A stretch of 64,000 nucleotides of DNA from Stercorarius parasiticus (lineage: Eukaryota > Chordata > Aves > Charadriiformes > Stercorariidae). The notes beneath the pieces are model-generated. The model was not told where the DNA came from. It searched no databases and saw only the letters and a program-made list of their open reading frames with translations. Position 1 is the stretch's first letter. Every line of letters starts with the position of its first letter. Shown here in pieces: positions 39,101 through 50,640 of this stretch. The stretch covers positions 9,445-73,444 of the forward strand of contig VWZL01000719.1 in NCBI GenBank assembly GCA_013396915.1, in the 5' to 3' direction. The translations under genes were made by a program, and so were the position numbers.

Positions 39101-40046
39101 TGTCAAGATCCCTCTTTCATATACCTTTTTCACCCCCAAACACATATGTACCAGCCTCTGTTTGATGGTCTCACTGCTTTATATCCCTCAGAGTTCTCAA
39201 AAGCGGAGAATGAGACTATGGGAAGACAACAAACAGAATACAGGGTTTATGCCTTCAAACATTAATCAATGTGTGAAGTTTTCTAGTTATACAATATAGA
39301 GTTCTTTTTTTTTCAAAATCCACCTCAAATATGATGTTTACTTTTTCAGTAGCTTTGTCTGGACACTTGTGCCACTAATTTTTTGTATGTGTTCATTATG
39401 AACCGTGATGAAACATCTTTTAGATAATCTGTGCAGAACTGTTTTGTCATTTCCCGTGAGCTGGTTGAGTAAACAGAAATGTTACGATTTTTCAATTGAA
39501 TTATATAACAATATTGCCTACTTGTTTTCTATATAAGGATTCTTGTAGACTGAGAATATTTTTTATGTGTTTATTCTAGTATCTTCTTGAACTAAGATTC
39601 ATATCAAGAAATTTTACGCTGCCAGCTGGAAGTTGCTGTTGGCAATGTCACCATTTATTCCATTCTCTTTTTCTTGATTATAAAAGTTTCATTCCTAAAA
39701 AAAGAAATGGGAACTTGCAGAAAATTAATATACAGAAGAGTATGCAAATGTTTCATAAATTTAAATAATTTTTTAGGAAACATGCCAAAACATTCCTTAG
39801 CATGTACAAATTTCAGCTAATTGAGGTTTGTTTCTATTCATTTGTGGGAAGGGAAAACATAACTTATTTGCAGGATAACTTATTTCTTATGAACAGTTCA
39901 AATTACTATTTGCAACTAAAAATATTTATACTTACAAAGTTCTTTGAATTTAGCAACTAAAGAAGCATTTAGATTTAAGAATAGAAAAGGTCATAATTAT
40001 CTGTATATTAACACTCACTGTGTCATCTGAGACCCTGCCTCCTGAC
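36197..40046. other. Unassigned AT-rich DNA between two inverted CR1 copies
   Basis: An A/T-only run of TTTTA units lies at 37342-37391. The frame at 38558-38851 (97 codons) has no recognised domain. No gene was found. Confidence 0.5.
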
Positions 40047-40475
40047 ATAGAATCATAGAACGGTTTGGGTTGGAAGGGACCTTAAAGATCATCCAGTTCC
40101 AACCCCCCTGCCCTGGGCAGGGACACCTCCCACTAGACCAGGCTGCTCAAAGCCCCATCCAGCCTGGCCCTGAACATTTCCAGGGATGGGGCAGCCACAA
40201 CCTCCCTGAGCAATCTGTTCCAGTGCCTCACCACCCTCACAGTAAAGAATTTCTTCCTAATATCCAATCTAAATCTACCCTCTTTCAGTTTGATACCGTT
40301 ACCCCTTGTCCTATCATTACACTCCCTGATCAAGAGTCCCTCCCTGTCCTTCCTGTAGGCCCCCTTTAGGTACTGGAAGGATGCTATAAGGTCTCCTCGG
40401 AGCCTTCTCTTCTCCAGGCTGAACAACCCCAACTCTCTCAGCCTGTCCTCATAGCAGAGGTGCTCCAGCCCTCCT
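40047..40475 (-). mobile_element. CR1 LINE 3' end, well preserved
   Basis: This minus-strand CR1 begins (3' tail) at 40047 with the complement of TTCTATGATTCTATG and stops abruptly near 40475. It resembles the 35.4-36.2 kb copy but has fewer breaks, which suggests a younger insertion. The 3' part carries GGTGTCCCTGCCC and GATGATCTTTAAGG on its own strand. Confidence 0.93.
40133..40475 (-). pseudogene. CR1 ORF2 C-terminal fragment, frame still open
   Basis: The last roughly 114 codons of ORF2 are uninterrupted here (segments [52 protein letters not shown], and [13 protein letters not shown]) to the natural stop. The open frame extends upstream through about 48 codons of non-CR1 DNA to an ATG at 40616-40618, which is a chance extension. 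No catalytic domain is left, so it is a dead fragment despite the open frame. Confidence 0.85.
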
Positions 40476-43400
40476 GCCCCCTTGACCAATGCCAGCAGTG
40501 TAGACAGACTGCCAACATCCTGCCCCCTGACGGACATTGGCAGTATAGGCAGGATGCCTCCCATTTTATTCACATAAAGTATAACTCTTTCTAATCCCAC
40601 TACCATTGGTGAAGCCAAGCAGCAGCACGACTCTTACCCACATTCAAAAGCCGCAGCATTGCTTATGATCCTGTGTTTGCTATCAGGCATTAGGTGAGTT
40701 GCCGTGTGGGCGTTGTTGCTCACCTTTCCTACTGCCTCAATAATGCTTTCATTTATAACATGTTGTCAGACTCCTTTACTGTTTGGACCACACCATCCTC
40801 AGGTAGCATCATCCTTTTCTGGTGCTATTTCTCTCATCTTCTAGCATTTAGAAAAACTATGCTTTGCGTGTCTTTCCCTTTTTTGACTGAGATGAATTAC
40901 TGCTTTTTATAGTTTAGACTTCAAGATTTTATTAAGTGGTTTTGAAATAAAAAATGCAGAATCAATAAAAAGGACAAACTGAGGTGATGTAAAACTGAAA
41001 CCTTGTCTTTTGTGAATCAAAACTAGAGAAAGAAAACAAAACAGCTAAACCATTCAACATAGGAAAAGGAATTCAATAAATAAGTCAGGAGAGGTAAAAC
41101 TGAAACAGAGAATCAGAAATAAAAAAATGAAAGAGATTTTTCAGGAGATTGCAAGAACAGCAAACAACTTTTTAATAAAGTAAGTATGATAGACAACAAA
41201 TGAAAAGATTTATCCCTTCTTATTGACTCACAAATGGACTGTATTTTCAAAAGAAAACACTGTATTGCAGCCTAATCCAAAGTTAGTCTGAATCGTCAAA
41301 TGACTGGATCAATATGTACAGATCAAATTCTGCTTTTAGTAAAAGCATACATTTAGCCCCCAAAGTAATTTAATAAACCCACTTATAGCCAGTTATTATA
41401 TTAGAAGAACAAAGTAACTCTTATTCACCTTCTCTATTCCAAACTTTATTTTATAGACTATTATCATAACCCTCCTCCCCCAAATTCTCGTATAGATAGA
41501 TGTTTTCCTTATGGAAAGGTGTTCCATGTCTTTCATCAAAAGGACTGACCTAGTGCTCGTAGCAGCCTTCTCTTTCTTGTAATTTTTAGAGGCAGTTAAG
41601 CCGCCATTGTTTTTTTATCTTATATAAAGAATGACATAACCTGTTTTGCTAAATTACAGCTTGTCAGCATGCTTTGTAATAGCCAAAAATGTTTCATGAA
41701 ATGTGCAGGCCTAGCTTTCCTTAACAGAATAAAGTCACTATTTTTATTAGTATATATGCATGGAAAGAATTATTACTATTTTGAAAATGAGCCGAGACAT
41801 TGGTTGAATTTATACTTGGTACAAAATACAATGAAAGAACAATGACTTGAATTCATGAGCTGGTTTCTTTTTACAGCAATTATACAGTACCTTTTGATCT
41901 TAAAATTCTTGTAATTGAATTCTATTATTTAGTAATTTGTGTTATTTCTATGGAATAAAATATCTTATATTGTAAATGTAGAGTTATTATGTTACCCTAA
42001 TGTTTTCTCAGTGTTTCCAAAGAAGACTTAAATAACCTATGTTGTGCCTTGTAGCGAAAAGATACTGATTTGAAGCAGATGGAAAACTATTCAAAGTCCA
42101 GCAAGGCTGATTCTCAATAGTTTTTAGATTTCTTTTTGTATCAGAAATCTAATTTTTTTTTTATTACCTACATGTAAATATGATGGAAAGATCTGTAGGT
42201 AAATTAAAATATGTCAGTTTTGAAGTTGAACATCTCAATTTTGACTGAGGGTTTTGACTGGCATGCCTCATCAACATTCTGTACTCTGTTCTGATGAAGC
42301 AGATTGTAATAAAAGGAAGGTAGCGTTTTTAAAATGCTCCATTTTCTATTAAAACATCAAAATCTTTTTGGAATTTAAGGAAGATAAAATCAGCGTTAGG
42401 GCAGCAGGAAATGAGATAACTGCCTGCATGCTGTAGAGCTAGGAAGTTGGAAGAGAGATTCAGATTTTTTAATTTTTTTTTCTTTTAAAGTAACAGGCTT
42501 TCTATACTATGCATTTGGCAGCGACTTCAGATCATTTAACATTTCATGTTGAGAAGACATTTTTAAGTGCCTTGTCAGAAAAAAATATGAGGTTTCTCTT
42601 ACAGCACTGTTTTATTACATTAATATTTTGGGAACAAACCTTGAATTAATTGTTTTTGAGCTTTAAATCATGCGGTTTGCCACGAGACATTCAGTTTCAG
42701 CAATGAAACTGCCTATTGATTTGAGATCAGTCCCTGATATTTGATTCTACTATACTTTCAGAGTGCATTCAGCCTTGTCAATTTTTTCTCATTTGCATTT
42801 ACAAAACGATACTTCCGGACGCCAATCATAAAAAAATCAAAACACAACCTTTTATGAGTTATGTGGAGAAAAATATTTCTGTTCATAGGAGTTTAGTAAT
42901 TTTAGAATATCCTTTTTTTTTTTTTTCATTTTGAAACAGGATCAGATACTTAGGTTCTTTTAAAGGTAGGTGCAGTTCCAACAGTGAGATGTCTCTATCT
43001 ATACTCAGTTGCCATGGACTTCTTAGCCCTGTAGCTGTCAGCTCTGATCCTGCATAAATGGGGTACAAAAGAATAAGGTTACCTAGTCACAAAAATCCAA
43101 AAAGACTTAAATCTCAAAGCAACAGTTCCTAGAAAGGACTTCTTTATGACTCTCAACAGCAGACCAGATGATGAGTGGATGGATGAAAAGGCAGAAAACA
43201 ATGAAGATTGGTGGGTGAAATCTGTTAATGAGAGAATTAAAAAATGTCCTTGCGTTCTTCCAAAACATTGTCAAAATTGCCAAGTGTTTTCTCCCATTGA
43301 TCAGTTGGTAATTATGAGGTATAAATAATTCTTTGGAATGATTTTCTAACCTTAGTATAATTAGGACTTCATTTCACCCCAACTTTAGAATGTCACCCCT

Positions 43401-46400
43401 ACAAATCCTTGTCCTCTCTCCCATTTTCAACTTAATTTGTTTTCTTTACACTATCTGAAATTTCTTAACCTTTTCGGAAATGCAGACTCTGAAAGCACTC
43501 TATCTAGATTACCCAGCCTAATCTTATTACTAATACGCATGACTATAGTAGATCATATGTGCTGGGTTTCCTGTCTCTTGGCATATTGGTACTGATGAAA
43601 GTACTGATTATTTTGTACTTATTACTGCTCTGTACATACAGATCCACATGAGAAACATCCCACTGAAATGGAATATAAGATGCAAAATTATTATTCTTTT
43701 TACTTAATTATCCACAGAACAAGAAGCCATTAACATTTCATTACAAGTGAAATGTTTTCTCCAAAAATTTTCTCTGATGACATGTACTGGAAAATGGTTG
43801 CATTTTTCTTTCTATCAACCTATTTTAAGTGTGGAGTAAGCTAAATGATGACAAGACTTACACTAGATTTATGACAGTGAAGCAATGAGAATTATGTGGT
43901 CTTGTATCTTAAATTTTCAATTCTGAAATAGAAACTTCATATTTCACAATTCAAACCATACCTCATAGCTGCAATTTGCTTAGTATAATGTTCATGCTAT
44001 TGAGAAGTGCATTCTAAATCAATTAATTGTAAAAAAAAAATCAAAAGAATGTCTCTCTATCAATCAGACATACTTGAATTCTAAATCTATCTGTGATTTC
44101 AGGCCCAAGAATGGATGAAAATAGTTCTTTGCTCTGTAAGTAATAGTGGAAACATTCATGAGTTTTGAGTGAGCAGATTAGAACATGACAACTGGACTTC
44201 ATGGTTAATGAGAATCTCATACAGTAAAGATGCTACTGAGACTAGAGTAGGATTTTAAGTAACATCAAAATCTTGTATGAGTTCATAAATTTATTTCTTC
44301 TTGTTTTCTGTGCTGCAAATAATCAGAAAACAAATTGTTCATGTTAAACAAAATATTCAGGAGGCAATTTCTGAAGGTAATAAAGGGAAATAGTGCAGAA
44401 AAAAACAATACAACAATGGTTATGAAGCCACTAGCTCTTTCAAAAATTTACAGGCGAAAAGGAGGAGACGGGTTGTTGATTTCATAACCATAAGAGAAGG
44501 TGGTACCATATCCTGCATAGTCTAAGGATAGAGAGTTTTATTATTTACACAAGCTTCTAGGGGCTTCTCTAAGCCTAATTTTTGTTCTCAGTCTTGAGTG
44601 GGGGAAAAAAACGCATCACTTTTCCTTCAAAGTTATAAGTGTAATCCTAGGACATCTGACTGAAATGTCAATTTAAGACTTTAACCTGCTGACTTTGAAA
44701 CTCAAAGCAAGTAGGTACCAAACTGTCACTAAGAGTGTAAATATTGGAAAGAAGACACTAGAAATCCAGGATAAGAACTCATGCCAACTACACGCTTTCT
44801 TGAATTATACATTAATACAGCTTATACTATAAGAGTATCATCTTGTGAGTAGCAAGGTTGAGAGAACTACAGAGCAAAGCACATCATTTCTGGCACCTAA
44901 GTTGTAAATGAGATGACAGTCATAAATTGATTTCAGGAAAAAGGACTGAAGTTGCTATCTGTTCACTCATTAAAAATCACTCCACTTTAATAATCAGGAT
45001 TACCTGATATTCTGAGACCTACAGGAGGTAAGACCATTTTAGAAAAGTGCATCAGGAATTTCAGCAAATCTAACATGCCTAGTGAAGGTAATGATGTGTA
45101 ATTAGAATATGAAGTTAAAATGACTTTTCTGCTTAATCTTTCTCAAATTATGATATATTCTTATTTTCTTTGAGTTTAGTAAAGCATTGCACAAATTCAA
45201 TAGTTCTTTCATTTACTCAGAATGAGAGTACTAATTAGCAAATTCTAGGAGAAATGTGCCCAGGATCAATTTTACTGCTATATTACATTTCAAAACAAAA
45301 GCTTCCACATTTTAACATTTTTCTGATCACTCAAGAATAGCTAGCATCATCAGTCTTCTCTTTTCAGGCGTTGCTTCTGTAATAAAATCTCTCTGCATGT
45401 TTTTTCTCTTCTGCACGCACACTGCACATACAAATAGTACATCAAAAAAGGTAATGTTTTTGAACAGAAAAAAAAGATTATTGTACATTATTGTTTACTA
45501 GGATTATGATAGACAAAAATGATGTACATAGTTTGCAAATACAGATGATTTCAAGATGGAAATATTTAGTGGCATGATTTTCAATACTTTGACAGGAAAC
45601 TAAGTGTTACCACTGTGTTCAAAGATCTGGTATGATGCATGAATTAAATTTAATGATTACATACACAATAGCTTTGTTAAGCAGAACCAACAAAATCTAC
45701 TAAGATATTTTACAGTATTTTGCTGGTTATAAATATCCTATGTTATCACTTCCAACTGCATAAAAGTAATCATATTTTTAAATATATGAATTTTCTTGAA
45801 TTAATTGAGTATTGTTAACCAGTTAGATGGGATTTCAAAAGTAATATTAATCAATATAACTCAATTAACTTCTGAATAATTGCTCTCCATAAGACATATT
45901 AAGGCATATCAGGAAGACAGAATGATTGTGATCTACTTTATTTTTAATTAGGATTTTTAAGTGTGAACTCATACAGACAGAAAAGAACAGAAGTCATCAC
46001 TGCTGAAATAACAAATTTAATGTGATATGGTACTGATGATTAATTATTACTTTTATTTTCCTCCAGTAAGTGAAGTAAGAAGGACATATGAGCATTGCTA
46101 GAGATATGACTACCTTTTAGACAACTTAAGCTGCAATTATGCCTTTGTATTAGGTTACTCTTTGGAAAGGTGTCAAGACATGAAAATAAATCCAGTGCAA
46201 ACCCAGTTTTATTGCGGAAAACCTGCAAGTGTTTGTCAATGCCTCCAAAAAAACCGATTTTGGCATGCAAATCTCAGAATAATAATCTTTCACTAAAATT
46301 TTGCATGCTCTTTACTACTGACTAGACATCAAACATCCATGGCAACTGAGATGGGACTGAATAGTAAAATGTTATGCTCTTTCCATCACCACTGTCCTGA

Positions 46401-47739
46401 GACAATGGAAAGAAGTGAGAACAACAAAGTAGAATTTATCAAAAGATGTTATTAGATAAAAGAGGCTGAAATTCACATGTAACAACACTGTCTTATATTG
46501 TTTTAAAACCACAATAGAAATAATCCATAGTTCCCACAATTGCTTTGGTAATTGGTATTTTTCCATTAACTTTCTCCAAATAATTCATGTTTACATCTAA
46601 ATTAACTTCTTTTTTTGTTTGTTTGTTTGCTTGCATTTTTTTATTTGTTTTTTTTTTTGTTTTGTTTTGCTTTTTGGTATTGCAATGTGCCTTGCTGCTT
46701 TTCTGGGATTCATATCAGTTATTTCTTCGTCTAATGTAAAGAGGACATGCAGTTAACATGGGTTTTTTCTAAGGCCATTTTAATCTGATTTGCTTTGCAG
46801 AAACTAGATTCTAGTCCATAGCTTCTGCAAAATAAAGAGATTGATTTACTGAGGCTATCATCAATTTTAAAAGGCATTCCTGCATCAACCCATTGTCCTA
46901 ATAATGTCACTGATATTATTGTTGATGTAGAAAATTAATAAATGTATTCAGTAATTATGTTTATTATATTTTTTATATTTATCCTTAGGAATGACTAATA
47001 AAATTATTTTTGCACCTAGAAAATATCACTGGATTATCTTAATGCTACAAAGATGTGACAAATGTTAACAGGCAGTTACGATACTCCTAGTGCTCGTGGC
47101 TTGTGACTTGTAGCTTGTAGCAATGATACTTAAATTCACTGAAACATACCAAAGTAATATAATGTATGTATTTTTTGGCAAAACGAATACCACACCATTC
47201 TGATCAAGAAATAAAAATTAATTCAGCTTCACTGTGTGGTTTTTTTATCCATTTGCCAACTTTTTTGACGTGAACTTTTCTGTTCTCTCCCATGTTGCTT
47301 TGATGATGCAACTTTTCATTAAACCAGGGAAATCATGCTATTACAGCTGTTATTATTATGAATTGACTGTTTTCTAGCCAAAATCAAGAAAAAACTCAAG
47401 ATTTTAATCAAATCTTAAGATTTTCCAGGTTTATATTTTAATGGTTAAATTTCAACAGTATTCTGATTGAACTAGTCAACAATATAAATGAATCTTTTGT
47501 AGTAAGCTAAATTACTTCACACAAATGTGGTATATCTGCAAGCCTGACTTTTGCAACTCCTCACGTCTTCTAGAAATTGCATCACTTCTCAGGCCATAGT
47601 GCAGCCTACAAACTCATTTTGACGTTGGCAATAGGATACACAAAGTATTTAGAGACATAATTATTGAGACACTAAAGGAATGTCATAGTGGAAAACCTTG
47701 AAAGAATCTGAGCTGCAGTGCCAAACTGTATTAAAGCCA
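40476..47739. other. Unassigned AT-rich DNA
   Basis: Over 7 kb has no recognised gene or young mobile element. Low-complexity runs are T at 42913-42926 and a T-rich stretch with G interruptions at 46609-46678. The patch 42655-42850, with mixed sequence and an ATTTGCAT octamer near 42794, could be conserved non-coding DNA. The frame at 43146-43328 encodes an acidic, tryptophan-containing 60-residue peptide that I do not recognise. Confidence 0.5.
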
Positions 47740-48486
47740 CACGTATGAAATGGGGACATCTGAATGAGCTTGTATCACTCAGAATGGATATCTTGGAATT
47801 GCTGTAGGCAACTATCTGAAAACATCACTTGAACTACTAGTTGATGTAGTAGATACAACGCTCACAAGCCTGGATGTGTAGCAGCAAGAAATAAAAGGTT
47901 GTGTGTCAAAAAACTCATCTGTTTTTTATATTTGCAACAATTTGTTTAATAAAACACATCTCCTTGCAGAGTTTGCCTCACATTCCTAATTCATCACTTC
48001 TACAAAAAGCTATCACGCTATTGAAAGTTTGGAATTATTATGAAAGAAATGTAGATCAAAACAGAGAACATCATACTATTAATATTAGCCGCATTACATT
48101 TCAGAAAAGATAGAGTAAATTATTTTTTTTTTAAAAAGGGGTTCTGGAGAAAGACAGGAAGTGTGATGAGAGATATGGTATCGTTTCCATACAAAGGAGA
48201 CTAAAATAGTAGAACTCCTGACAATGTAGTAGGTGAAGGTTATTACAGTAGTGCATAAAAACATGAGTAATCTAGCATAAGTGAATAGATTCTGAACATT
48301 TGTAATTTCCTGCAGTACTTGAATTAGAGTGTATTCAGTGAAATATTAAACAGCAGCTTCAAAACACGCAAAAGCAAGTACTTCTTCACATGCTTATGAA
48401 TTGGGGAACTCTGTCACAGGATGCTATATAGACCAGAAGTATAAATGAGTTCCAGATTAGTTTGTTCAAATTTGGAGTAACTATTA
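47740..48486 (+). mobile_element. Ancient CR1/L3-like LINE, about 0.75 kb
   Basis: Several blocks match, in the correct order and orientation, the 3' half of ORF2 of old amniote CR1/L3-like LINEs as I remember them. These are GATATCTTGGAATTG with CTATCTGAAAACATCACTT near 47788-47834; ACAGAGAACATCATACT at about 48061; a TTTCCATACAAAGGAGA block near 48184; GCATAAAAACATGAGTAA at about 48253; and GCAAGTACTTCTTCACATG, GGAACTCTGTCACAGGATG and GACCAGAAGTATAA at 48373-48444. The frame is destroyed by many substitutions and indels, so the copy is far older than the avian CR1 fragments. No 3' terminal repeat was recognised. Confidence 0.65.
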
Positions 48487-48889
48487 TCATCTGCAGTATT
48501 AAACAGTTTGTTTGGGCATTATCTCCATTTCAGCGCATTGTTGAAACACATGACATCACTGTTTCTTAAGATATCGGTACGCTTTATAATACCAGACTAT
48601 ATCTGAGCAGGAGAGACTTCTGTTTTAACTAGGTACACCAAGCTCTTCCTAACAGCAAAATTAGAAACCAAGGTAATGTTTTTCATGTAGGTATGTAAAG
48701 CTATTGCACAGCTGTAAGAGAGTGTTCGGTTGTTACTTACTTTTGCCAATTAATGGAGACTTCTTTCCTTTCTCTCAGGAAAAAAATAGCTTTGTTCAGA
48801 AGTGTTGCCACCAGCCATAGCCAGTATAGGAAATGATATTAAGCATCAAGGGACTGTATTCGTCTAGGAAAAGTTGTAAAAGCCAGAGA
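48487..48889. other. Unassigned DNA
   Basis: No gene was recognised. It may hold the decayed 3' end of the ancient LINE, for example near 48590-48610, but similarity is too weak to call. Confidence 0.45.
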
Positions 48890-49275
48890 GTGTGAGGGTG
48901 GGAGGGCGGCCCCAGGGCAGGCAGGGCAGTGCTCTCCCCGACAGGGTGCCATCCTACAGGTGAGCAGAGCAGGGCAGCCACAGCAGGGCACCCCACCAGC
49001 CGTCACCAGACAAATACGAGGTGATGAGTGGGGTCAAAGATCAGCCTGGGGAGCGCAGTCAGCAAGTCAGGATCAGCAGGAGCAGGGCTGAGCTTAGGGA
49101 CACCTATGGCAGGGCTCAGGCAGGGACCCAATCCTCAGACCAGAGCTTAACTGGAGTCCCTGGGAACAGGGGCAGGGATGTGTGTATGGGGATGTGTGCA
49201 TTTTTGGGGGGGTTCAGGGGAGTCTGGTTGGGGCTATTAAGGCCCACAAATGCATTGAGACCCTGACAGCAAGAA
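48890..49275. other. GC-rich island of unknown origin
   Basis: The base composition changes sharply to G-rich DNA with repeated GCAGGGCA-like words (48915-48990), then a stretch rich in GGG runs. G-run clusters at 49162-49191 and 49206-49234 have the spacing of possible G-quadruplexes. CAGGTGAGC at 48957-48965 resembles a splice donor on the plus strand. Both strands have open frames (minus 48796-48996, plus 49021-49266) that look composition-driven. It may be a decayed LTR or GC-rich satellite fragment, or an exon/promoter region; I cannot tell which. Confidence 0.4.
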
Positions 49276-49383
49276 TTCTCAAGAATTTTCCCTTCAAAGG
49301 GAAAAGAAAATTATTTCCCTGTTACTCCTAGTTACCTCATGTGGATAAAGGGTCAACAATTTATTATTGTTGGCCATTTATGC

Positions 49384-49459
49384 ATAGAATCATAGAATGT
49401 GTTGGGTTGGAAGGGACCTTTAAAGGTCATCTAGTCCAACGCCCTGCAGTAAGCAGGGA
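49384..49459 (-). mobile_element. CR1 LINE, very short 3' end
   Basis: Only the terminal 75 or so bases of a CR1 remain. Read on the minus strand they contain GACTAGATGACCTTTAAAGG, TCCCTTCCAACCC and the ATTCTATGATTCTATG tail. There is no coding sequence. It lies about 110 bases after the GC-rich island. Confidence 0.9.
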
Positions 49460-50189
49460 AGCATCTCATTTTAAGTAAGCATCTAATTTTGCTGACAGCA
49501 AGTTACAAATTTCAAGTTCCATTGTCCTTGTGACTTCTGATAACATTTCTCTGGAAGAATTTTTTTCACTTAAACATATTTTTTAGCTTTGGAAAGTAAG
49601 TAAATTTAACAATTCTTCCTCTATTCTACAAACTTTCCCTATCCTTTTAGTTCACTAAATTCTTTTCATAAAGAAGAGCTACTTGTCTATAAAATACCAA
49701 TGAAGAAAAACGTAGTAAATTTGGCCATCATATGGGCAATAACAGTAAAAGCTCTGGTATACATTGAGAGCTTCTGTGCATTTATGTCAGCCATATACAG
49801 TAGGTTTTTAATCTGAATTCAGCCTTCACTCTCTTGTCATGTCCAGTTCTCAGGACCTGTCATAAACGTTAGAAAAATCAGTTAATTCTGTTCAGATGTG
49901 CTGAAATTTTACTTTCACAGCACAACGTGTCCCTTGATTACTTAAATCATCTACTTCTGCTCAGCTCCTCATAGCCCCTACATGCAGCTTTGTTTCCTAT
50001 GGTAAGACTGGTATATTTTTTCTGCTGTGCTACTTCTGAAGCTGGCAATAAGTCACTTAAAGCTTTTTCCAGCACAGAAATACAAAATCTGGTACAAAAT
50101 AATCCACTGCTTGGATTTTTTCTGTTTGTTTTCTTGTTTTTCATCACTACTTAGGAAATTCTTTTTGTCGCTGTAGCAACAGCTTGTCA
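49460..50189. other. Unassigned AT-rich DNA
   Basis: It lies between the short CR1 end and the second GC-rich block. No gene or repeat was recognised. Confidence 0.5.
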
Positions 50190-50640
50190 GTTCAACAGAG
50201 TGAAGACAAGCTATGCCCAGGAGAAGTTTCCCAGTCTGTGGCACTGTCAGCTGCTAGGTAAACACCTCATAAGGGGTCCTGAGCCCATCAGTGCGGTTTG
50301 GTTGTTGAGGTTGGGGGCTAGCTTAGTTTCAGCATGCATGAGGGTATCCTTGTCCTGCTGGTTGCCACTGGGAGAAGCTCCCAGGCAACCTACAGGGATG
50401 CAATGGCCATCACAGCCAGGGCCAACCCCCTGCCCTTTTTGGTGGAGGTGCTGGCACTTGTCCCCTGACAGCACATGTATTATTTGGACTACAGGCTCAG
50501 CCTCACAGCAGGCTGGACCTGGAGGACATGGAGCAGTGGCAGCCTCGCCTCTGTTGGCAGCTGCTGGACTTAATTTTGCTAAAAAAAGTCTCCCAAAAAG
50601 AGACCTCTCAGGCAATGATGAAGAATGCTTTAAAAACATG
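50190..50640. other. Second GC-rich block, open on both strands
   Basis: The plus strand is open for 155 codons (50200-50667) and the minus strand for 130 (50247-50639). Neither product shows a domain, signal peptide or repeat that I recognise; the minus-strand product is rich in Pro, Ala, Gly and Cys. The two overlapping frames are best explained by locally low stop-codon density. The block may be an old GC-rich mobile-element fragment or an exon of an unrecognised transcript. Confidence 0.3.

Noticed and set aside
40070..40369. Plus-strand open frame of 99 codons
   Set aside because: It is antisense to the CR1 3' end at 40047-40475.
43146..43328. 60-codon acidic open frame considered as a small protein
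   Set aside because: It is short and unsupported by any recognised family or by flanking splice signals. Chance is the simplest explanation.
46609..46678. T-rich run considered as the complement of a retrocopy poly(A) tail
   Set aside because: No gene-like sequence or target duplication lies beside it, and it is interrupted in the manner of ordinary low-complexity DNA.
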